This document shows, piece by piece, positions 5,775 to 10,250 of a stretch of DNA of 10,250 nucleotides. Within the stretch, counting starts at the first letter, position 1, and every line of letters begins with the position of its first letter. Origin of the DNA: an uncultured Collinsella sp. (GTDB taxonomy: Bacteria > Actinomycetota > Coriobacteriia > Coriobacteriales > Coriobacteriaceae); the NCBI GenBank assembly GCA_900555355.1, contig USKV01000039.1:1-10250 (forward strand), in the 5' to 3' direction. The notes under the pieces were generated by a model. The model had not been told where the DNA came from, searched no databases, and saw nothing but the letters and a program-made list of their open reading frames with translations. The position numbers and the translations under genes were made by a program.

Positions 5775-6502
5775 TGGCGCCCGTATGCGCCGTGGTCGTT
5801 GCCGGCGGCAGCGGCCAGCGTTTTGGAAACCCCGGCGGCAAGCAGCTCGTTAACGTGGCGGGTCGTCCGCTTATGAGTTGGTCCATCCGCGCGTTTGATC
5901 GGAGCGAAAAGGTCGGTCACATCGTGGTGGTGTGTCCTACCGAGCGTCGTGCCGAGATGCGCCGCCTGGCAATCGACCCGTTTGACTATGACACGCCCAT
6001 CAGCTTTGCCGATGCCGGCGATACCCGCCAGGATTCCACCCGAGCCGGCGTGCATGCGGTCCCGGCAGGCTTTGAATACGTCGCCATTCACGACGGCGCC
6101 CGCCCGCTCATTACCACCGAGGCCATCGACCATGCTATCGACGTGCTCGTGAGCGACCGTGCCCTCGACGGTGTCGTGTGCGGCCAGCCCGCGATCGATA
6201 CGCTCAAGATCGTCGACGGCGATAATATCGTTGAGACGCCACCACGCGAACTCTATTGGGCCGCGCAGACGCCGCAGATCTTTAGCGTCGACGCCATGAA
6301 GCGCGCCCATGCTGCGGCGATTGCCGAGGGCTTTATCGGTACGGACGATTCGTCACTGGTCGAGCGCATGGGAGGACGCGTCCGCTGCGTCCAGAGCCCG
6401 CGCGATAACCTTAAGGTGACGGTGCCCGAGGACTTGCGTCCCGTAACCGCGATTCTGCTTGGCCGCATGGCCGAGGGAGAGGACCTTCCCCATGTTCAGT
6501 AA
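5774..6502 (+). CDS. ispD: 2-C-methyl-D-erythritol 4-phosphate cytidylyltransferase
   Basis: IspD joins CTP to MEP, giving CDP-methylerythritol, the third step of the MEP isoprenoid pathway. The 242-residue protein has the nucleotidyltransferase fold with VVVAGGSGQRFG (7-18) and GGKQLV (21-26), which bind CTP phosphates through R16 and K23. GDTRQDST (82-89), HDGARPL (106-112), WAAQTPQ (162-168), TDDSSLVE (190-197) and NLKVTVPEDL (212-221, with K214) are all conserved family blocks. Its ATG shares the A of the disA TAA, and AAGGGAA (5761-5767) serves as ribosome site, so translation is probably coupled to disA. It is a single-domain enzyme, not the fused IspDF of some bacteria. Confidence 0.96.
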   Translation: MAPVCAVVVAGGSGQRFGNPGGKQLVNVAGRPLMSWSIRAFDRSEKVGHIVVVCPTERRAEMRRLAIDPFDYDTPISFADAGDTRQDSTRAGVHAVPAGFEYVAIHDGARPLITTEAIDHAIDVLVSDRALDGVVCGQPAIDTLKIVDGDNIVETPPRELYWAAQTPQIFSVDAMKRAHAAAIAEGFIGTDDSSLVERMGGRVRCVQSPRDNLKVTVPEDLRPVTAILLGRMAEGEDLPHVQ

Positions 6503-6986
6503 CCTGCGCATTGGCCATGGCTACGACGTTCACCGTCTGGTGGAGGGGCGTCGATGTATCATCGGCGGGGTTGATATTCCCTACGAGTGCGGCCTGCTGG
6601 GCCACTCGGATGCCGATGTGCTCGCGCACGCGTTGGCCGACGCCATTCTGGGCGCCTGCCGCGGGGGAGACATCGGCAAGCTATTCCCCGATACCGACCC
6701 CGCCTATGAGGGTGCTGATTCGATGGTGCTGCTCGCTCGCGTGATGGGCTATGCGCGCGAGCTGGGCTTCGAGTTTGTCGATGCCGATTGCACCATTGCC
6801 TGTCAGCAACCCAAGATCACCCCGCACCGCGATGCCATGCGCGCCAACCTTGCCCATGCCCTGGGCGTTGACGTCGAAAACGTGGGCGTCGCCGCCACCA
6901 CGACCGAAAAGCTCGGTTGGGAAGGTCAAGGCGAGGGAATTGGCGCCTGGGCCGTCTGCCTGCTACAGAAAACTGTTAAGGAGTAA
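6492..6986 (+). CDS. ispF: 2-C-methyl-D-erythritol 2,4-cyclodiphosphate synthase
   Basis: IspF cyclises CDP-ME 2-phosphate to MEcPP with release of CMP, two steps after IspD. The 164-residue protein is of normal size. Metal ligands D12 and H14 are in GHGYDVHRL and H46 is in SDADVLAH. GDIGKLFPDTDP (59-70) and TTTEKLGWEGQGEGIGAWA (136-154) are the substrate and CDP-binding blocks. The frame is open back to 6459, but ATG 6492 is preferred: the family sequence starts there and GAGGGAGAGG (6473-6482) precedes it by 9 bases. It overlaps the end of ispD by 11 bases, which indicates coupled translation. The middle kinase ispE is not in the window. Confidence 0.96.
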   Translation: MFSNLRIGHGYDVHRLVEGRRCIIGGVDIPYECGLLGHSDADVLAHALADAILGACRGGDIGKLFPDTDPAYEGADSMVLLARVMGYARELGFEFVDADCTIACQQPKITPHRDAMRANLAHALGVDVENVGVAATTTEKLGWEGQGEGIGAWAVCLLQKTVKE

Positions 6987-6989
6987 CGA

Positions 6990-8456
6990 ATGCGTATCTA
7001 CAACAGCGCTACCCATAAAAAGGAAGAGTTCCAGCCCATCGAGTCCGGCAAGGTCCGCATGTACGTGTGCGGCCCCACGGTCTACGACAACATCCACATC
7101 GGCAACGCCCGCACGTTCATCAGCTTTGACGTGATCCGCCGTTGGCTCATCGCGAGCGGCTACGAGGTCACGTTCGCCCAGAACCTCACCGATGTCGACG
7201 ACAAGATCATCAAGCGCGCCAACGAGCAGGGCCGTACGGCCGCCGAGGTCGCGACGGAGTTCTCCGACAAGTTTATTGGCGTCATGCGCGCTGCCAACGT
7301 GCTTGATCCCGATGTGCGCCCCCGTGCCACCAAGGAGATCGGCCCCATGATCGCCATGATTAAGACGCTCATCGAGCAGGGCCACGCTTACGCCGCCGAT
7401 AACGGCGACGTGTACTTTGCCGTGCGCAGCGATCCCAACTATGGCCAGGTCTCGGGCCGCAACATCGACGACCTTATGGTTGGCGCACGCATCGAGGAGA
7501 ACGAGGACAAGAACGACCCGCTCGACTTTGCCCTGTGGAAGGCCGCCAAGCCCGGCGAGCCCAGCTGGCCGAGCCCCTGGGGCGAGGGCCGTCCCGGTTG
7601 GCACACCGAGTGCGCCGCCATGGTGCATCGCTACCTGGGCACTCCGATCGACATCCACGGCGGCGGCTCCGACCTTGCTTTCCCGCATCACGAGAACGAG
7701 TGCGCCCAGGCCACCTGCGCCTGGCACCAGGGCTTCTCCAACACCTGGATGCACACGGGCATGCTACTGGTCGACGGCGAGAAGATGTCCAAGTCGCTCG
7801 GCAACTTCTTTACGCTGGCCGAGGTCCTCGAGCAGCACTCCGCTGCCGCCCTGCGCCTGCTGATGCTGCAGACGAGCTATCGCTCGCCGCTCGACTTTTC
7901 TTGGGAGCGCCTGGAGGGTGCCGAGAACTCGCTCACGCGTATCGCCGGTACGGTCGAGAACCTGCGCTGGGCCGCGAACCATGCGACGGCCGATGCCGAT
8001 GTGGCTGCCGCCGAGGCATTTGCCGCCAAGGCCGCTGAGACTCGTGCTGCCTTTAAGGAGTGCATGGACGACGACTTTAACACCGCTGGTGCCATGGGTG
8101 TCGTCTTTGGCTTTGTGACCGAGTGCAACCAGTACCTGGAGCAGGCGGGCGACGCTGCCGACAAGGCCGCCGCGCTTGCCGCCGCCGACACGCTGGCCGA
8201 GCTGCTCGATACGCTTGGCGTTGAGCTCCCCGAGCCCAAGGTCGAGTTGCCGCTGGGCCTGCTGGGCGTTGCCGCCGGTTTGGTTGCCTACACGGGTGAC
8301 GACGTGGACGAGGCCGCTGCCAAGATTCTCGAGGCCCGCGCCGAGGCCCGCGCCGCCAAGAACTGGGATCTGGCCGACGCCATCCGCGACCAGCTCAAGG
8401 ATCTGGGCCTGACGATCGAGGACACCGCCGCCGGCACCCGTATCAAATCTCTCTAA
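6990..8456 (+). CDS. cysS: Cysteinyl-tRNA synthetase
   Basis: This class I synthetase charges tRNA-Cys in the cytoplasm. The 488-residue protein shows the HIGH motif as HIGN (36-39) and KMSKS (265-269 in EKMSKSLGN). The cysteine-selecting zinc ligands are C27 in VCGPTVYD, C208 in WHTECAAM, and H233 and E237 in FPHHENE. The C-terminal part (about 330-488) is Ala-rich and helical, as expected for the DALR and anticodon-binding region. Length is slightly above E. coli (461). The ATG follows the ispF stop by 3 bases, with AAGGAG (6978-6983) positioned 6 bases upstream inside the ispF end. It is the last gene of the packed disA-ispD-ispF-cysS run, before a spacer with a terminator. Confidence 0.97.
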   Translation: MRIYNSATHKKEEFQPIESGKVRMYVCGPTVYDNIHIGNARTFISFDVIRRWLIASGYEVTFAQNLTDVDDKIIKRANEQGRTAAEVATEFSDKFIGVMRAANVLDPDVRPRATKEIGPMIAMIKTLIEQGHAYAADNGDVYFAVRSDPNYGQVSGRNIDDLMVGARIEENEDKNDPLDFALWKAAKPGEPSWPSPWGEGRPGWHTECAAMVHRYLGTPIDIHGGGSDLAFPHHENECAQATCAWHQGFSNTWMHTGMLLVDGEKMSKSLGNFFTLAEVLEQHSAAALRLLMLQTSYRSPLDFSWERLEGAENSLTRIAGTVENLRWAANHATADADVAAAEAFAAKAAETRAAFKECMDDDFNTAGAMGVVFGFVTECNQYLEQAGDAADKAAALAAADTLAELLDTLGVELPEPKVELPLGLLGVAAGLVAYTGDDVDEAAAKILEARAEARAAKNWDLADAIRDQLKDLGLTIEDTAAGTRIKSL

Positions 8457-8463
8457 TCCCCGC

Positions 8464-8563
8464 GGGTTTCCCAAGCACCCGACCTTGCCGTTCAAACCGT
8501 CGCTCGCGTACTCAAGTACGCGTCGCTCCTCTTTCACGGCAATCTCGGGCACTTGGAAAACCC
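8464..8563. repeat. Long imperfect inverted repeat between cysS and rlmB
   Basis: About 100 bases fold back on themselves. Paired blocks from outside inward: 8464-8469 with 8558-8563, 8471-8475 with 8552-8556, 8478-8482 with 8545-8549, and 8485-8490 with 8537-8542, separated by small symmetric mismatches. The centre holds a second perfect hairpin, CGCGTACT (8505-8512) with AGTACGCG (8515-8522), flanked by a direct repeat CGTCGCTC (8498-8505 and 8521-8528). No reading frame and no T-tract accompany it. It could be a dispersed palindromic element or an RNA structure in the cysS 3' region; its family is unknown to me. Confidence 0.75.
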
Positions 8564-8569
8564 GTACCG

Positions 8570-8611
8570 ACCGCCCGAATTAATATTCATGGGCGGTTGT
8601 TTATTTTGTTT
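8570..8611 (+). terminator. Terminator after cysS
   Basis: ACCGCCC (8570-8576) pairs with GGGCGGT (8591-8597). GAAT with ATTC extends the stem around a TAAT loop, with two bases bulged on the right side. A T-rich tail (TTGTTTATTTTGTTT) follows at 8597-8611. This is a good rho-independent terminator for the disA-cysS run and separates it from rlmB. The remaining bases to rlmB (8612-8642) hold only its ribosome site; no clear promoter is seen. Confidence 0.75.
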
Positions 8612-8642
8612 CGTTTGATAGTTGTATTTAGGAGGTCACTTT

Positions 8643-9557
8643 ATGGCCGACAATCGCAAGCGTGCGCCTCGTGGCGGCAAGCAGGCCGCTTCTGGCTCGC
8701 GTCCGATTCGCCGCAATGACCGCGCTGCCGCTCCCAAGGGCCAGCGTGATCGCACTCAGGCCGCACGTCCGCAGCGCGATCGCAACCGCGACGCTGTCCA
8801 GGCTCCCAAGGGCGAGTTTATCGAAGGTCGTCGTGCTGCCGCCGAGGCGCTACGCACTGGTTTTCCCATCAAGTGCGCGCTCATTGCCGAGGGCGGGGAG
8901 CGCGATGCCGCCTTGTCGCGCCTGGTCGACGACCTCAACGCCGCGGGTGTCCGCATTAAGTATGTGCCGCGCGCGCAGCTCGACGCGCTGTCGAGCCATG
9001 GCGCCCACCAGGGCATCGCGCTCGAGGTTGGCAACTTCCCCTATGCCGATGTCGCCGATATTCTCGACCGCGCAGGCGAGGGCCCGGCACTTGTCGTGGT
9101 GCTCGACCACGTGACTGACGACGGCAACTTTGGCGCCATCGTGCGCTCCGCCGAGGTTGTGGGCGCGGCCGGCGTCATCATCGCCAACAAGCGTGCCGCC
9201 GGCGTGACCGTGGGCAGCTACAAGACTTCAGCCGGCGCCGTCATGCATCTGCCTATCGCGCAGGTGCCCAACATCGCCCGTGCGCTCGATGACCTCAAGG
9301 CCGCTGGCTTTTGGGTGGGCGGTGCCTCTGAGCACGCCGAAGGCAGTTGCTGGGATGCTCCCTTCGAGGGTCGCGTGGCGCTCGTCATGGGCTCCGAGGG
9401 CGACGGCATCTCGCGCCTGGTGCTTGAGAAATGCGACTTTTTGACCAAGCTTCCCCAGCGCGGCATGACCGAGAGTCTCAACGTGGCCCAGGCGACAACG
9501 GCGCTGTGCTTTGAGTGGCTGCGCCGCAATGCCGGCGAGCTCATGGGGGAGGAGTAG
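8643..9557 (+). CDS. rlmB: 23S rRNA (guanosine-2'-O-)-methyltransferase RlmB, SpoU family
   Basis: This 304-residue protein is a SPOUT-fold (TrmH/SpoU) 2'-O-methyltransferase of the RlmB type, which methylates G2251 of 23S rRNA in E. coli. Order: a basic Arg/Lys/Gln-rich tail (1-56), a substrate-binding domain beginning at EFIEGRRAAAEAL (58-70), then the knotted catalytic domain from about 148. Motif 1 is DDGNFGAIVRSAE (159-171; N162, R168), motif 2 is LVMGSEGDGISRLV (247-260; E252), and motif 3 is LPQRGMTESLNVAQA (270-284; S278, N280). The tail makes it about 55 residues longer than the usual 245 or so and is probably disordered and RNA-binding. ATG 8643 is chosen over an upstream in-frame ATG at 8622 because AGGAGGT (8630-8636) sits 6 bases before it. 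The next gene follows by 3 bases. Confidence 0.92.
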   Translation: MADNRKRAPRGGKQAASGSRPIRRNDRAAAPKGQRDRTQAARPQRDRNRDAVQAPKGEFIEGRRAAAEALRTGFPIKCALIAEGGERDAALSRLVDDLNAAGVRIKYVPRAQLDALSSHGAHQGIALEVGNFPYADVADILDRAGEGPALVVVLDHVTDDGNFGAIVRSAEVVGAAGVIIANKRAAGVTVGSYKTSAGAVMHLPIAQVPNIARALDDLKAAGFWVGGASEHAEGSCWDAPFEGRVALVMGSEGDGISRLVLEKCDFLTKLPQRGMTESLNVAQATTALCFEWLRRNAGELMGEE

Positions 9558-9560
9558 CGC

Positions 9561-10238
9561 ATGTCCAAGAAGAACCGCGCCAAGTCCAAGGCCAAGCGCT
9601 TTGGCGAGGGCTCGGCCAAGCCGATTGTTTCGGCTGCGACCTATGGCGTGGGCGGCAATGCGTTTGCGCAGGCTATCGCCGACCCAGTCTCGACGGTGCA
9701 CTCCAATAAGCCTGAGCTGCTGGTGGTCGACGGTTACAATGTGATTCACTGCACGCCGCGCTACGAAAAGCTCGTCTACGACCATTCCGACGATCCGTAT
9801 TCCAGCGACGTTCACGATATGGCGCGCACCGCGCTCATCAACGATGTTGCGGCGTTTGCCCAGGGCCACTACGAGGCCGTGATCGTGTTTGACGGTGCGG
9901 GCAATATCTCCAGCGAGCGCCCCAACCTGCCGGCCCGTGGCGTGCGCATCGAGTTTTCGCCGACGGGCGTATCGGCCGATACCGTGGTGCAGAAGCTCTG
10001 CATCGAGGCACGCGAGGAAGGCCGCGCGTGCTCCGTGGTGTCGAGCGACGGCACGATTCAGGCCGTCGTCATGGGCAAGGGTGTCACGCGCATATCGAGC
10101 CGCATGCTGGTGGACGAGATCAAACAGATCGATAACGACGTTCACGAGGCAGAGGAAGCTCCGCAGATCAAGATGACCCTGGGCAGTCGCCTAAGTCCCG
10201 ATGCGCTGGCCAAGCTCAAGGCGTTGCGCGGGAGGTAG
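9561..10238 (+). CDS. yacP: NYN-domain ribonuclease of the YacP/Rae1 family
   Basis: This 225-residue protein matches the YacP-like NYN (PIN-fold) family; the B. subtilis member Rae1 is a ribosome-associated endonuclease that cuts mRNA in the A site. Visible blocks are LLVVDGYNVI (53-62, D57 and N60), EAVIVFDGAGN (105-115, D111), VEF-like RIEFSPTGVSADTVVQKL (129-146, D140) and VVSSDGTIQ (159-167, D163). The acidic residues D57, D111, D140 and D163 could form the metal site. A Lys/Arg-rich N-terminal tail (SKKNRAKSKAKR, 2-13) plus linker to about 50 precedes the domain and is longer than in B. subtilis YacP (about 170 residues). ATG 9561 follows GGGGAGGAG (9546-9554) at the rlmB stop. The rlmB-yacP pairing agrees with Firmicutes gene order. 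Cleavage specificity is inferred from the family only. Confidence 0.88.
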   Translation: MSKKNRAKSKAKRFGEGSAKPIVSAATYGVGGNAFAQAIADPVSTVHSNKPELLVVDGYNVIHCTPRYEKLVYDHSDDPYSSDVHDMARTALINDVAAFAQGHYEAVIVFDGAGNISSERPNLPARGVRIEFSPTGVSADTVVQKLCIEAREEGRACSVVSSDGTIQAVVMGKGVTRISSRMLVDEIKQIDNDVHEAEEAPQIKMTLGSRLSPDALAKLKALRGR

Positions 10239-10250
10239 GGGATTGTCCAT

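Noticed and set aside
9228..10145. A 305-codon antisense frame across rlmB and yacP
   Set aside because: It spans two convincing + strand genes, and the product is His/Ala/Gly/Arg-rich with no domain.
10231..10250. A possible next gene starting at the TTG at 10243 after GGGAGGT
   Set aside because: Only two codons remain before the window ends, so nothing can be judged.
1..10250. CRISPR array, tRNA or rRNA genes, insertion sequences, phage genes
   Set aside because: Reading through the sequence shows no regular repeat-spacer pattern, no tRNA cloverleaf, no transposase or integrase motif.

Overview
The window reads as chromosomal DNA of a high-GC Gram-positive bacterium, most likely a Coriobacteriia member close to Collinsella. 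The basis is the strong preference for C or G at third codon positions, strong AGGAGG-type ribosome sites and the gene content. This is recognition rather than a database result. All main genes look intact; only the left edge carries a fragment.

Layout. (1) 2-121: the likely 3' end of a Gly/Ala/Ser-rich protein, followed by a terminator. (2) 336-1793 (+): pepD, an M20-family cytosolic dipeptidase, ending in a strong terminator. (3) 3657-1921 (-): a hipB-hipA type II toxin-antitoxin pair. Three evenly spaced palindromic operator sites lie upstream, and the third sits inside the terminator of the next gene. (4) 4359-3781 (-): mntP, a manganese exporter. Its long leader (about 4360-4556) folds as a yybP-ykoY manganese riboswitch whose P1 strand is shared with a terminator. 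(5) 4707-8456 (+): a tightly packed run disA-ispD-ispF-cysS with overlaps of 1 and 11 bases and a gap of 3. (6) 8457-8642: a spacer of about 190 bases with a long imperfect inverted repeat and then a terminator. (7) 8643-10238 (+): rlmB followed by a YacP/Rae1-type NYN nuclease.

How the genes fit together. The right half keeps the gene order that Bacillus subtilis shows around disA, yacM (ispD), yacN (ispF), cysS, yacO (rlmB) and yacP. Here it is compressed: yacL, gltX, cysE and mrnC are absent. It links c-di-AMP synthesis, the MEP isoprenoid pathway, cysteinyl-tRNA synthesis, 23S rRNA methylation and an RNase. The left half is more accessory: a peptidase, a toxin-antitoxin pair with less biased codon use than its neighbours, and metal homeostasis.

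Most of the window is ordinary core genome. The items most worth a second look are regulatory: the hipBA operator array merged with the mntP terminator, the mntP riboswitch with its mutually exclusive terminator, and the long inverted repeat between cysS and rlmB. No wholly new multi-gene system was found.
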